Assembly: GCA_003996215.1 (NCBI GenBank)
Contig: QJPP01000027.1
Location: 682,001-746,000, forward strand
Direction: 5' to 3'
DNA: 64,000 nucleotides
Source: Jaltomata sinuosa
Lineage: Eukaryota; Streptophyta; Magnoliopsida; Solanales; Solanaceae
In this document: positions 1 through 12,183 of the stretch, piece by piece
Layout of the letters: the number at the start of each line of letters is the position of its first letter
Numbering within the stretch: position 1 is the first letter of the stretch
The notes under the pieces: generated by a model
Told to the model about the DNA's origin: nothing
The model's database searches: none
Seen by the model: the letters and a program-made list of their open reading frames with translations, nothing else
Position numbers and translations under genes: made by a program

Positions 1-83
1 TAAGGAGGACTATTACCTCAAGCTGGAGCTTGATCGGAAGGAAAAAGGTGAGGGTACTTGGTCATCATAGCTGCTTCTGCTTC

Positions 84-540
84 TCAAGTAGCTCCCTCAA
101 TCAAACGGTTCCTCCAGAGAACTTTCACTGAAGTGACTTCCTCATTCCTCAACCTACGAAGTTGATAGTCAAGAATCTCAACTGGGACCTCTCCGTAGGT
201 GAGACTATCCTTCACACCCACATTCTCTAATGGCACAACTGAGGACAGATCACAAACACACTTCTTCAATAAGGAAACATGGAAAACTCGATGAACTGTT
301 TCTAACTCTGTTGGCAACTCTAATTCATAAGCCACATTACCAACCCTCTTCAAAATCCTGTAGGGACCTATATATCAGGGACTAAGCTTTTTCATCTTCC
401 GAAATCTCATCACCCCCTTCATAGGTGAAACTTTAAGGAATACCCAATCATCAATTTCAAATTCTAAGTCCCTTCTCCTCACATCTACATAAGATTTTTG
501 GCGACTCTGGGCTGCCTTCAGCCTCTCCCTAATGAGCTAA
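84..540 (-). pseudogene. Integrase C-terminus and chromodomain-like tail of G1
   Basis: The last part of the gypsy polyprotein. An open stretch at 84-353 contains the family pattern VAYELELP, then VFHVSLLKKC, then a tail with EVPVEILDYQ and VKVLWRN followed by EGAT where the family has EEATWE, which is the chromodomain-like end. Upstream (360-540) the strand still reads degenerate LSPRYIGPY and the charged DLEFE segment. In chromoviruses this tail binds histone marks and guides integration; here it is cut by stops. The frame ends near the left window edge, so the true terminus is not seen. Confidence 0.8.
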
Positions 541-599
541 ACTTTCTCCATAGTTTCATGAATTGAATCTGGACCTATCAAGGCTGCCTTACCTACCTA

Positions 600-1430
600 A
601 AACTAGCCAATAGGTGATCTACACCTACGCCTGTAAAGTACCTCATATGGATCCATCTGGATTCTAGAATGGAAACTGTTATTGTAGGAAAACTCTATAA
701 GAGGCAAGTGCTCATCCCAATTACCTTTGAAATCAATAACGCAAGCTCTCAATATATTCTCTAAGGTCTGAATCGTACGTTCTGCCTGGCCTTCTGTCTG
801 AGGGTGAAATATTGTGCTGAGATTCACCTTAGTACCAAGACCTTTTTGAAAAGATTTTCGAAACTGAGATGTAAACTGAGTGACCCTATCTAAGATGATA
901 GACAAGGGAACCCCATGTAACCTGACTATCTCATGGATATAGAGTCTGGCATAATCCTCTACTGAATTAGTAGTATTGACAACTAAAATATGGGCGGGCT
1001 TAGTCATTCTGTCAACTATCACCCAAATAGAATTAGGTTGTTTGTGAGTACGAGGTAGGCCTATAATGAAGTCCATGTTGATCACTTAGCACTTCCAATT
1101 AGGAATGTCAATATCTTGAGTCATACCACCCGGTCATTGATGTTCTACCTTCACTTGCTGACAGTTTAGGCACCTAGCCAGAAATTCCGCAATGTCTCTC
1201 TTCATGCCATTCCACCAATAGACTTCCCATTGGTCACGGTAAATTTTAGTGGCACTGAGATGGAAGAGTATATGGAGCTGTGAGCCTCTGTCAAGATATG
1301 TTCTCAGAACTTATCTACATTAGGAACACATAATCGACCTTGATATCGGAGCACACCATCCCCCCCCGGGAGAAAACCTCTACCCTCTACTGATGGACTG
1401 CACCCTTCAACTGATGCAAGATAGGATTAC
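600..1430 (-). pseudogene. Ty3/gypsy integrase core of G1
   Basis: An open segment at 603-1085 holds the integrase catalytic core: NMDFIIGLP with the first acidic residue, WVIVDRMTK, then a second Asp in ILDRVTQFTS (usually SDRGPQFTS), then HPQTEGQAERTIQ with the Glu region and YNNSFHSRIQM at the C-terminal side. Upstream at 1090-1430 the zinc-binding HHCC part is recognisable as degenerate CQQVK and HLSATKIY-like readings. The loss of RG in the second motif and a stop before the core show decay. Context: it lies between RNase H and the chromodomain tail, as expected. Confidence 0.85.
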
Positions 1431-1508
1431 TGCCTTGCTTCTCCTTCACCTCGACTACCAAAGAAGATTCTAACCCATTTTGAACAATAATACCACCTTT
1501 CGGTGAAT

Positions 1509-1990
1509 CTATAAGATGAACCCCCAAACAAGTGAGTCTATGAACATCCTTAGCCAATTATTTCTTTTCTTTATCAACATGTGACACACTACCATGGACA
1601 ACCTACTAAGTGCGTCAGCTACCACGTTGGCCTTACCCCGATGGTAAAGAACACTCATATCATAGTCCTTGAGAAGCTCTAACCACCTTCTCTGACGAAG
1701 ATTCAACTCCTTCTGAGTGAACTTATACTGGAGGCTCTTGTGATCGGTAAACACATCCACATGGACACCATACAAGTAGTGTCTCCAAATCTTTAAAGAA
1801 AACACAACTATTGCAAGCTCAAGATCGTGATTCGGGTAGTTCTTCTCATGAATTTTAAGTTGTCTAGAGGCATAGGCAATGACCTTACCATGCTGCATTA
1901 AAACACAACTCAAACCAACTTTAGAAGCATCACAATGCATAACAAAACCATCTAAACCCTCAATAGAGTCAAAACTGGAGTTGTGGTCAA
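1509..1990 (-). pseudogene. RNase H domain of G1
   Basis: The frame at 1509-1940 starts in the RNase H domain with CDASKVGLSCVLMQ (the first catalytic Asp in CDAS), then KVIAYASRQLK, HDLELAIVVFSLKIWRHYLYG (Glu in DLEL) and VFTDHKSLQY (Asp in TDHK). This is the usual fold of Ty3 RNase H, followed by the connector LRQRRWLELLKDYD and KANVVADALSR that leads to integrase. It would degrade RNA in the RNA-DNA hybrid. The open segment is fairly well kept but cut off from reverse transcriptase by stops. Confidence 0.85.
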
Positions 1991-2052
1991 CCTTGTCTTC
2001 AATTCCTAGAAGTTCCTTTCACACTCATCTGACCACTAAAACTTCACCTTTT

Positions 2053-2890
2053 CTAGGTCAACCTGGTCAATGGGGCATCTATGGACCAAAACCCCTTAAC
2101 AAATCTCCTGTAGTAATCAGCCAAGCCTAGAAAGCTTTTAATATCCATTGGAGAGGTGGGTCTAGGCCAGTTCTTTACTGCCTCTATCTTTTGTGAATCT
2201 ACTCGAATGTGCTCCAATAAACACCACATGACCCAAAAAAGCAAAAGATTGCATCCAAAACTCAAACTTACTAAACTTAGGAAATAACTGGAGATTCTTG
2301 AGAGTTTTCAACACTACCCTCAAATGATTTGCATGCTCTTCCTCACTCCGAGAGTAGATAAGAATGTCATCTATGAAGACATTGACAAACATGTCCAAAT
2401 ACTGCTTGAACACCTTATTCATTAAGTCCATAAATGTTGTAGGAGCATTCGTTAGTCTAAAAGACATAACCACAATTCATAGTGACCATACCAAGTTCTG
2501 ATGGCTATCTTCGGAATGTCACACTCTCTAACTCTAAGCTGATGATAATCGGATTTGAGGTTGATTTTAGAGAAGTAGATGGCACCATGAAGCTGGTCGA
2601 ACAAGTCATTAATCCTATAGATGGGATACTTATTCTTTATTGTGACCTTGTTTAACTGACAGTAATCAATGCACATTCTGAGGGAACCATCTTTCCTATG
2701 CACGAAGAGGATTGGAGCACTCCATAGAGATATGATGGGCCTGATAATTGTCTAAAAAGTTTTTCAACTGCTCTTTCAATTCTTTAAGTTTGGCTGGAGC
2801 CATTTTGTAAGAAGGGATAGATATAGGCTACATATCTGGGAGAAAGTTTATCCCAAAGTCAATCTCCCTCTCAGGAGGGACTCCGAGAAG
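2053..2890 (-). pseudogene. Reverse transcriptase of G1
   Basis: Three overlapping minus-strand frames together cover a Ty3 reverse transcriptase. The order is RMCIDYCQLNKVT (fingers), YFSKINLKSDYHQL (motif A, where the usual KIDLRSGYHQ Asp reads Asn), then TNAPTTFMDLMN, then VFIDDILIYS (the active-site DD, intact, near 2350-2380), then FAFLGHVV and a degenerate DIKSFLGLADYYRRF (thumb and start of the connection). Frame changes at about 2470 and 2250 separate the pieces. Function of the family: copying element RNA into DNA. Not active here because motif A has lost its Asp and the frame is broken. Confidence 0.88.
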
Positions 2891-3420
2891 ATCCTCTGGA
2901 AAGACTTTAGGAAATTCACTTACTACTAGAACTGACTAGATAGAGAGAGTTTTGTACTCAAAATCTACAACCCAAACTATATGATAGACATACCTCATAG
3001 AGATTATTTTTCTAGCCTTGAAGTAAGATATGAAATGACCATTCGATGATGGAGGACTACCCTACCACTCTAAGACAGTCTCACTAGGAAACTAAAAACA
3101 TACGACTCTGATTCTACCTTTGACTGAGGCATAACAGGCATGTAGCCAATCCATGCCAAGAATGATGTCAAAATTTGTCATATCTAGTTCCACTAAGTCT
3201 GCTGAGGTGACTGTATGAAGGACTGATATAGGATAATATTTATACCCTCTGATCTAGAACTGACTCACCAAGTGGAGTGGAAATATAAATGGTTCTAGGA
3301 GTTATTCAGGACTGACTCCAAACTTACAAGCAACACATGGGGTAGCAAAAGACAATGAAGCCTCTGGGTCTAACAAAGAATAAACATCAATGGAGAAGAC
3401 TCGTAACATACAAGTGACTA
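2891..3420 (-). pseudogene. Aspartic protease region of G1
   Basis: The minus strand between the zinc knuckle and reverse transcriptase reads, with stops, LRVFSIDVYSLLDPEASLS at about 3310-3415, where Del-type elements usually carry LLDPGATLSF, so the Gly of the active site reads Glu. Further left come DFDIILGMDWL-like and EVFPEDLLGVPPERE-like readings that lead into reverse transcriptase. No long open frame survives. Assignment rests on position and on the LLDP and LGMDWL echoes. Confidence 0.65.
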
Positions 3421-4614
3421 TATCAGGCGAGTCCTATTTGTCCTGGTGAGATAACATATCATAGAGACGGTTTTGGCGCTGACCACTACCTGTGCTAGAA
3501 GTGGCACCCTGCTGAGCTGTACGACCTGCTGAAGTTGCTGGAGTAGTACCCTGAGCCTTGCCACCTCTACTATTCTATCTGGCTGAGGGGAATTACATAA
3601 TCCTATGGTCCATCTATCCGCATCCAAAGAAGCCACATGAGCCATAGCAACACTCCTTGGGGTTATTCTTACCACACTTATTGCAAACAGGGTAAGAAGC
3701 CCCTTTCATAACATTGCCCTGAGAACGAGATCTTGGTGCCCTACCTATATGATCATGACTAGGTTTGAATGACTAGGTAGGAGTACTAGTTGATGATGGC
3801 ACTGGTCCTGATAACTTTTTCTGAAACAAAGACCGGTGTCCACCTCTGGACCTCTAATGACTGAAACCCTATTCCTTTGTTCTGTCCCTTTTATTCTCCC
3901 TTGCCCTCTCCTTTAACTTATCTTTCTTGACCTGCTGAGCATGGGTCATGAGCCTGGAGATGTCCATGTCCCCCAATAATATAGTCGTCCTGTATTCTTT
4001 TATCACCAAGTCAGATATACCATAAACAAACTTACTCATATGGGCCCTCGGCTCAACCACTATAGATGGAGCATACCTAGAAAGATTGGTGAACTTCAGC
4101 CCATACTCCTGGACTGACATTGATCCTTGCCTCAAATTCATGAGCTCTTCAGCCTTAGCCTCTCTCATCTCCCTTGGGAAGAACCTATCCAGAAAAGCCC
4201 ATATAAAGCAGTCCTAAGTCATAGGAGTTGCATTCCTGCCCCTACCATCCTTCCACCGAGTATACCAAATGTAGCCACATCCCTGAGCTGGTAAAAAGTT
4301 AGCTCAACACCGTCAGTATTAGCCACTTGCATTACCTCAAGAATCTTCTTAATCTCATTAATAAAGTTCTGCAGGTCCTCACGAACCTTCAGCCCTAAAA
4401 ACTCTGGTGGGTTCATACGAATAAAATCTCTAACCGGGGCTGTAGATAATCCACCATTAGGGTTCAAATGGACATGGGCCTGTTGATTTTCCTGATTGGC
4501 TACAGCTTGAGCCAATATCTGAATCTCATTACGAAACTCAGCATTCATAACCACATGGTTTGGGGCTCAAGGATTGGCATTTGCATTATGAGCGTTGTTC
4601 CTTCATGAAGGCAT
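3421..4614 (-). pseudogene. Gag of G1, with zinc-knuckle remnant
   Basis: Gag starts with an ATG at 4614 (minus), but the fourth codon is TGA where related copies have an Arg codon. The open piece 4219-4554 has VVMNAEFRNEIQILAQAVANQ and DFIRMNPPEFLG, the standard N-terminus of this gag family. 3869-4168 continues with REAKAEELMNLRQGSMSVQEYGLKFTNLS and a basic Lys/Arg-rich C-terminus. The zinc-knuckle region (about 3600-3700) is present only as a degenerate CNKCGKNNP-like reading on the minus strand. Gag would form the particle core. Confidence 0.8.
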
Positions 4615-4732
4615 GATCTGAACTACGTAAAGCATGCATTAGAAGGATAAATAGAGTTAAACTCTATCGCATGATATTTAACATAAAAGAAGTTGATATT
4701 TTTCCTAAAATATTTCGTAACCTCTTCCTTAT

Positions 4733-4775
4733 AAAAATACACCAAAAGTTAAAAATTACTATGAGGGTTGTTACA
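4733..4775 (-). repeat. Start of the 3' LTR of element A
   Basis: On the minus strand this begins TGTAACAACCCTCATAG and follows the start of the 5' LTR at 11713 (TGTAACAACTCTCATAG) for about 40 bases, through TTTTGGTGTATTTT. The similarity then stops and sequence resembling a gypsy gag leader (G1) begins. The rest of the 3' LTR, nearly 3 kb, is missing. Confidence 0.75.
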
Positions 4776-7700
4776 TTATTCACTACTAAAATACACGTTC
4801 GTCCTCGAATGTAAGAGTAAGGTAAGTACCAAGACTGTCGAGCAACTATAAATACCCATAATAGACCTCATTCAAGCATCCCCAAGCAAAGATTACATAT
4901 GTGGTACCGCTTGTTCACCCTAACTGCCAAAAATCCTCCTTTGTTTTAACTCTTAAGAATACATCTTTAGTATCCAAAACCAAAACTTCTCCAAATATCT
5001 AATTTTCATACTTTTGAACTGCCTCTGCACGCAATAACTGAGTTGATAATAGCCATAGTTCTGAACATACCCAATTCACCAAAATCTAACATAGTCACCA
5101 TAATCTGATAATTATAAATCTAGTATCAAATTTGTACTAACGAAATACCGTGACCTTACAAATCCTCTATTTGTACTTTCAAAACTATCATTAGTACAAA
5201 ACACCCTCAGAATACACATTACCATTCTCTGAAACTTGCAGTTATGACTTTTGATGTCCCCAACAAGGGATCTCTACTCTTCGAAGCCCATCCTAAGCAT
5301 TTCTTGTCAGAAACTAGCCTTATTCAAGGTTGATAGAGTTGATTCCAAGTTTGTTAGTACTATTTCATCGTGTTGAAGCTACTGAGTCAAAAATCAATAT
5401 CAGCTTCATATATATCTTCAGATGTCATGCTTCAACCACTATTTTGACAATCATACTCTGATGCCAAATCTTGGAGAAAACCATTGATCGCTCTAACAAC
5501 CTTTTTATACCATAAGCATGTACCTCTATACCTCACCAAAAGTCTAAGTAACTCATCATACTAATCTTTATAGTTTTCCTCAACTAGGTAGTATCCATTC
5601 CACCCGAAATCCTCAATAACTCTTAAAATAGTAAGCCTTTTCGATAATATACCTATAAGCCATCTGACGTAAAGCGAACAATCTAAGCAAACATAGAAAT
5701 GCAAAATTACTCACATATCACTGATTGATAATCAAAACCAAAACCAAATCTGCAGAAGAACCACTACTAAGTCTTTCACAAGTCTATGCCAAAACTACCC
5801 CATCTTCCACTGATAATGCTCTAACTCGTGATGTCGTTTCTGAACTCAAAGGCTGCAATCCACACAAATCTTCATGTTGTATCAAGGATCATATATAATG
5901 ACTCATATTTCTTGACTTATACTGCTCATGCAATAATGATAGAATTCCAAAACTCAGAATACCTCTTATTCACTATTAGAAGAGCCTCTTGTTCTTTCCT
6001 TTAATTTATTTACCATTCAGTATTATTCAACACAAGACCCATGACATATTACCTCATACTCTAAACCAAAACCTTTGAGTGAAATGCTTCATTATGCCCT
6101 ATAGCATCCTAAAATGATAAATTCTGCAACCCATATGATGTTCCATACATGCGTCCTTCCAAGCCCTTTATAACCGACATTCTCAAAAGTTCTTATTCTA
6201 CCAATCCATACACTTAACACAATCTAGTGCCACAATCATAGCCTTACCACAGAAAACTTGAATTTTTGATCCAAATCATGTATACAACTTTCCTTACCGA
6301 TCAACATCAACTCATTTACTTATGGATGCTATAAAACTTGAACCTTTAGTATACCACCAATCATATTCTATTGACCTTATCATGTCCATCATTTTAAATC
6401 TGAACCTTACTAGTTACCAAACTCGAAATCACCATGGAACTTATCACAACACTTGACCTGAACAGTGTAGACTTCATTCTCCAAGCATACTAAGTAATTT
6501 ACAACCCATCTGAAAAAACACGTGATAGTATTACCATAACCTGAACAAGACCCAAGTAACTACATCATTCTAAACTTAAGTCTCACATCCTGAAGATGAA
6601 TCCTTATCGTTTCAGATCGAATCACATACACTCATCCTATTTTTCAAATGTCATATTCCATTTTCAATCACTTTTATTGATATAAGTTGAAATTCCTTTA
6701 GGTCTACTCTAGGAGTGTTTCAAAACACCTTAAGCCTTTTTATATAAACTAAGCCAATTACCAAAGTAGTAACAAACCACAAATCATAAACATTTGAACG
6801 TCTTCCCTACCTTACTAGAATCTTTTAAGCGAAACCCTTCTGAATTAGTCTCATCACAAGTACGACCCATTACAAAGTCTTCTCACCAAATGTAATAATA
6901 GCCCTAGTTATCCCACAAAGTTAATCTCATCATTGATATGATACCTCAAACAACATATTTGCTGGTTCAATCTTGTAAAACAATCAATCGTTGCACACAC
7001 ATCCATACTAACATTCTTAAATGATTCCAAACTATCATACCCGCTGAAAACTCTCTGTATCCACAAGCTCATCATCCCAATATTGATTTAGTTCCCCTGA
7101 TATCAATTAATACCACTAGCTGTTAATTAAATCTCTTAAATACACTTCACAACTTGAACATGTTAATACCTACCATTGATCCAGCTGTTTAATTTCCCTT
7201 ATAAATCGATGCTTTCACTCAAGTGCCTATAGTAAAAATTAGTTGGTCCTTCAAATCTGAATGTAGTGTTGAACTCTATTATCTAAAAAGGTGAAAAAAT
7301 TGATAGCCCCTTAAGTAACTAACCTCTTACACTTATTAACTGATATATCTGTTTCTATTTATTACATTCTCTACCTTAGTCGTACCACATCAAGAAAGCC
7401 CACAAGATTCACCACTTTCCTACAACATAACCATTGAGAAGGTCATACCCAGATCATACCATATATTTTTACCCATCAAGTAACAATGGTATATTACACA
7501 AACCACTTAGTGTTTAGCCCAAAGATAACACTTACCCGAGTCTTCATCTCACACGAACAAGCAAATGTGTTCCTTGATAAAGGAATATCACTACATAGTC
7601 CCATAAAAATCCAATCATGAAATAAACTTTCCCACTCTTCTCCTCAAACCTATAATCATCTTCTTTCAAGAACTCATAACGCTTGGCCTTCTTTCATCCT

Positions 7701-8719
7701 TTATATCACCTCACGTATAGTCAATTTACCCTTTCGTAAATCCCAGTTGATAGAAAAATTAGAATACCTCGTGACACTAGCCAAGTAACACAAGTCCTTC
7801 TATGGAAGTCATATACTGAAACTCAAACCATTCAAATTATCTTTGTCGCACCGCCATCTCACAAGGTAGAAAGTATACTCTTCATAAGAACCACGAAACT
7901 AGTCATACCACCTCAAACCTTTAAGAAGCTCTCCTCATACTCTACCATAATCATTATTCTTTTACCCAATCCATTAGTTCCTTACAACTTTAGTTGTTCC
8001 ATAAAATAATGGTAGTACCTATCTCATCATTGAACCATTGAATCCTTGCCAATACACTCATGCCATAAGACTGTAGTAGAAATTTGGATCTTTGTTAAAG
8101 CATCTTCGTTCTCATCATACATTGAGCAACCCATTCTTGTCATGCCAAACTTTCTTAACTATAGCCTCCAAAGTCACCATGCTTATTACCGAGTTTTTCT
8201 TTACTCATTCCATTCCCAATTGTTAACACTATTACAGATACTATTTATGCCACATATATACTCTTCCAACTACTGAAACTAGCCGTAGAAGATAAGACAT
8301 GCATGAAGTTCCTCAAACTATTGGTAATATTTCCATAAGAATATCCTCAAAATGCATAATCTGAACAACAACCTTACTCAATTTGTCTTCAAATCATAGG
8401 TACAGTTTAAATCTGACTACAAATCATTCTCATTAGTTTATCACTTCCTTCATAGTACCAAGTCTTACACCATACCATGTGATGTCACCCTCAACCATAA
8501 GCGTGCAAATCCAAGAATGTATCCTCACTACAAGTCAGAGAATGGAATGAGGGGATTTTAAGAGTTAGACCAGACCAAGAATGCACGAGAAGGAATCAAG
8601 AAAAATGGAATTTCTTAAAGTCCTATAGCCTCTCGAAGATAGATAATGGACATCTCTGTACCAATCCGCAAGACTCTACTAGACTCGGCTTGTACTTGTG
8701 TGACCAATGAACCTAGTGC

Positions 8720-8731
8720 TCTAATACCAAC
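8720..8731 (-). other. Primer-binding site of element A
   Basis: The minus strand reads TGGTATTAGAGC, one base from TGGTATCAGAGC, the complement of the 3' end of initiator tRNA-Met used by many plant LTR elements. It starts one base after the LTR end, which marks that LTR as the 5' one and fixes the orientation. Confidence 0.8.
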
Positions 8732-8732
8732 T

Positions 8733-11713
8733 TATCACGACTAAAAATCCGATTATGATGGAACCTACCGCACCCTCAGTAATAGGTCAGCCAGCCAAAT
8801 ATAACTTAAAAACAAAATAAGGAAATTAAGCGGAAGAATTGATAACAACACTAAATCTCATCTAGAATTTATAAAACAATGGTAAATTAGTGCACGAAAA
8901 TAAAATCCAACCCTAAAAATTTGGTACTCACAATGTATAAGCCTCTAAGTACAGAATACAAAGAAAAGAGTCTGAAAGCATCACAAAATATACAAAAATT
9001 GCAAAAGACTAAGATAGAGGAAGATTTGGTAGATGCTATGGACAACAACTACATACTTTAGGAATCTCCAAAATGGATCGCAACACAAAATGCAGGGTCA
9101 ACATCCAGGAAGTGCTGGTTCAGTACCTGCACATAAGGTGCAGAAAAAAACAAGTGAGAGTATGGGGTCATGTGTACTCAGTAGCCTTCTCGATTGATCC
9201 TAAATCAAAGTGCCAAGGACCACCTAAATACATGGATATCAAGTAAACTCCCAATATCTACACACATGAAAGCCAACCTAGCCTAGAAGATATTAACAAT
9301 AACAGGGCAAGAGCAATAAAAGAGTTCACAATTACTCAACCTAAATCAATGAAGATGATCCACCAATCATAGCACACAATTGCAACGCATAGCAAATAAG
9401 AATGATGTGTATGAATGCAATATGGTGCAATGTATGCTACAGTATACACCCGTTGCCTTGTATAGCTAGTTAGGACCCAAGGGAGACTCACGAGGTCCAT
9501 ATACCCACTCAGAATAGTTTTTCATCGAGCATGCAAATTATGAATCTGCCTAAAACCATTTCCCATCAGGCTACCCAGAATAATTTCCCATAAGACATGA
9601 AAGTAAAATCAGTAAAACCACCCGGAATACTTTTCCATTGGGAATGCAAGTTAAAAATTAGTAAAATAACTCGAAACACACTTCCGTTGGACATAGAAGT
9701 CAAAAATTAGTAAATCCACCCAAAACACTTTCCCATCGGGCATGCAAGTCATCTCAAATTAGTCTTTCTAAAAAATAGCTCTTTTAACCATGCCATGATA
9801 TAAATATGAGTGAGTATGCATAAACAACAGAGAAAAAGGCTATACAATGTCACAGTCCGCCTCACAAGGTCAAATAACACAAATATCTCAATCCAAGCTC
9901 ACAAGGCCAAACTCAACTCAATCACGAAGAACAGAAAAGAATAGACAATTCACATTAAGCAATTTATTTTTAAACCCTTCTTTTAGTACACCGGAACCCA
10001 CTTGTCACCTCATCTATATAGGACCCCATTTCTCCATTATTCCCCAAATACAGATATAACACATAAAAACTTTAAAAGAAAGTTAGAAAGTCTCAACTTA
10101 CTTTAATAGAAGAGTCATAAAAATTTAAAAAAAGCCTTGTCCTTTTGAATCGCCTCCAAACGAGCCCAGTCTATTCAAATACGGATTTTAATAAGAATAA
10201 AAAACTATAGACACTCATATTGCTATACTTAGGTTCCGAGTCCAACAAGTCAACCCCAAGTCCAAAAGGGTAAAATTAAATATTTATTTAAAAAATATAT
10301 TACTCATAACTTGAGGAGTTCAAATATAAAATTTCATTGAAAATGGAGTTAAAATCGACCTTGAAATTATCAATTCTTTAATTTTATCTGAAAAACTCCA
10401 AATTACCAAGTTCAAATGCAATTTAAAATGAGAAAATTTGGTAAATTTATGTCAAAATAAGTTTACCCATATTAGAAGGACCTTAGATTCCCAAAAATTG
10501 ATGAAAATCCATCACCAATTGATCATTAAATCAAGAACTTTTCATTTCATAAACTTTGGAGTTCTTGGCTTGTGAATCAAAATTATGACAAACGCAAAGG
10601 ATAATCTGAGAAAATGAATAAAAAGATGTTATAAACTCATATACAATGATCATACGAGAAAAACGCATTAAAAATCACCTCAATCGGTGTTTTCTAGCTC
10701 CTAAAATATCAAAAATACGAAATAGGTGTGATTAATGACTTAAACACAGCGATTTCCGCCGAAGCGGACGATTTTCACTTCAGCGGCTCGCACCAGAGAC
10801 CTCACCGCACTTGTGGACCCATTTCTTCACCTGCGAGTCCGCTGGTACAGCCCCTCTTCCGCACGGATGGTACACTAGCACCTGCAATGTTATGTTTCAC
10901 TAAAAATGGCATAACTTCTTAATACGGACACGAAATGTGATGATTCCTTTTGCGTTAGTTCTAAAATTTTGATACAGATCTAATGGTACCATTCAAACAC
11001 CAAATTGAGCTTATTTTCTTTAGGGAAACTACTAAAACTCAATAACGATAAACTTCAAACTTCGATCAAGTATCCAAAACTCATCTAAGACCTCCCGAAT
11101 ATAAACCAATAGTGCAAACTAATTGTAAAATATATTTCAGACCTGATGGAATTATCAAAATACCCAAACGAGATCATCTTGATCAAATATTGATCGAAGT
11201 CAACTCTTAACTTAGAAATCTCTAAATTTTTAAATAATGACTCAAAACTCATTCTAAAATCTCGAGAACCAAACCAAACTTTCAACTAGACCGAAAGTAA
11301 CTCTCCAGACCTAGTGGAATCATCGAAACTTGAAATTGACCCTTCTAACCTCGAATGTTGTCTTTGATGAACTCTCTTAAGTTTTCGACTTTGAAAACTC
11401 AAAAACTTTTCCTAAACTCATCCAAATATCTCCGTACCTAAACCAATAGTCCTAATAATCCAAAAATGACATTCTGAAACTAATGGCGCTGGCGGAATTT
11501 TAATACAAACTCAACTTCTACGGATGTTAACTGTAGTCAATCATATCAATTTTTCAACTATCTAAAATGAGAAACTTGCATAATTCTCAATCAAACACCT
11601 CAAGAATCCAGCCACCTATTTTCGCAAATCACAAATATCATAATAACACTGCAAAATGGGTTTAAACGGTTAAAATACACCAAAAGTCAAAAATCACTAT
11701 GAGAGTTGTTACA
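8733..11713 (-). repeat. 5' LTR of element A (about 2.98 kb)
   Basis: Begins TGTAACAACTCTC at 11713 and ends GTGATA at 8733 on the minus strand (the last base pair was probably CA). It contains two internal structures: a GC-rich island at 10745-10870 and a series of degenerate repeats with CCGATGGGAAA at 9500-9760. The second structure is shared with the LTR of element B. The boundary is supported by the adjoining primer site and by the matching start at 4775. Confidence 0.8.
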
Positions 11714-12183
11714 AGTTGAGGCCAGACTTAAAATCACTTCTAGTGATATGGCTCAAGGGCAAATTTTGTCTAAGAGCTATGGTGAAATAAAGACTTTGCT
11801 CAACCTAATGTCTGCAGGGCACAGAGATTATACAAAACCCAACAGAGTGTTCACCGCGACCCAAAAAATGCCGAGTAAGCTAGATTATGTGTTAGGCATC
11901 TGGGCTGATATTTAGCAGTTATGCACCTTATGTTTAATTTTGCTTTATGTGTCAGCCATCTAGGCTGGTATTACCGGTAGGAGAAGGGTTTATTTTGCCT
12001 TGTGTTTATGGTGGTACCAAATGAGTAAGTGTCTTTTATTTTGAGTACTTTGTTTATCATTTTCTTGAGTTTTTGAGTCGGTATAGTCCTTTGTGCAGTC
12101 CTTGTATCTTGAGAAATTTGTGTCAATTCTTTACCTTATGAGTGCTTTGATTGAGGACAAACAATAATTTAAGTTTGGGGGTT
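11714..12183 (+). other. Remnant of an older gypsy interior
   Basis: No recognisable domain. A short open stretch at 11706-11915 is not similar to anything I know. The segment ends in a purine run (AAGTTTGGGGG, about 12172-12182) directly before LTR H, as a polypurine tract would, so I read it as the 3' end of the element that owns LTR H. Element A is inserted at its left edge. Confidence 0.5.

Larger units (their letters stand above)
1..4732 (-). mobile_element. Ty3/gypsy chromovirus body G1, degenerate
   Basis: Reading the minus strand from right to left, gag, protease, reverse transcriptase, RNase H, integrase and a chromodomain tail follow in Ty3/gypsy order, so this is the internal region of one element whose 3' LTR lies off the left edge. 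All domains are interrupted by stops and frameshifts, so the copy is dead. The tail matches the tail of element D near 25811-26450 closely enough to place both in one family. The chromodomain after integrase points to a Tekay/Del-like chromovirus; that lineage name is inference. The right end abuts the truncated 3' LTR of element A at about 4733, with no LTR of its own between. Confidence 0.9.
4733..11713 (-). mobile_element. Element A: LTR retrotransposon with non-coding interior
   Basis: A minus-strand element with a complete 5' LTR (8733-11713), an initiator-Met-type primer site (8720-8731), about 3.9 kb of interior (4776-8719) and only about 43 bp of the 3' LTR (4733-4775). The interior has no open frame longer than about 75 codons, and I recognise no gag or pol motif in it. 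It ends with the motif GAGGACGAACG (about 4793-4812, minus), which in related elements closes the pol frame just before the 3' LTR. It therefore looks like a non-autonomous, LARD-like derivative, or a very decayed chromovirus. Its leader resembles the leader of element B at 40820-41200. Confidence 0.75.
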
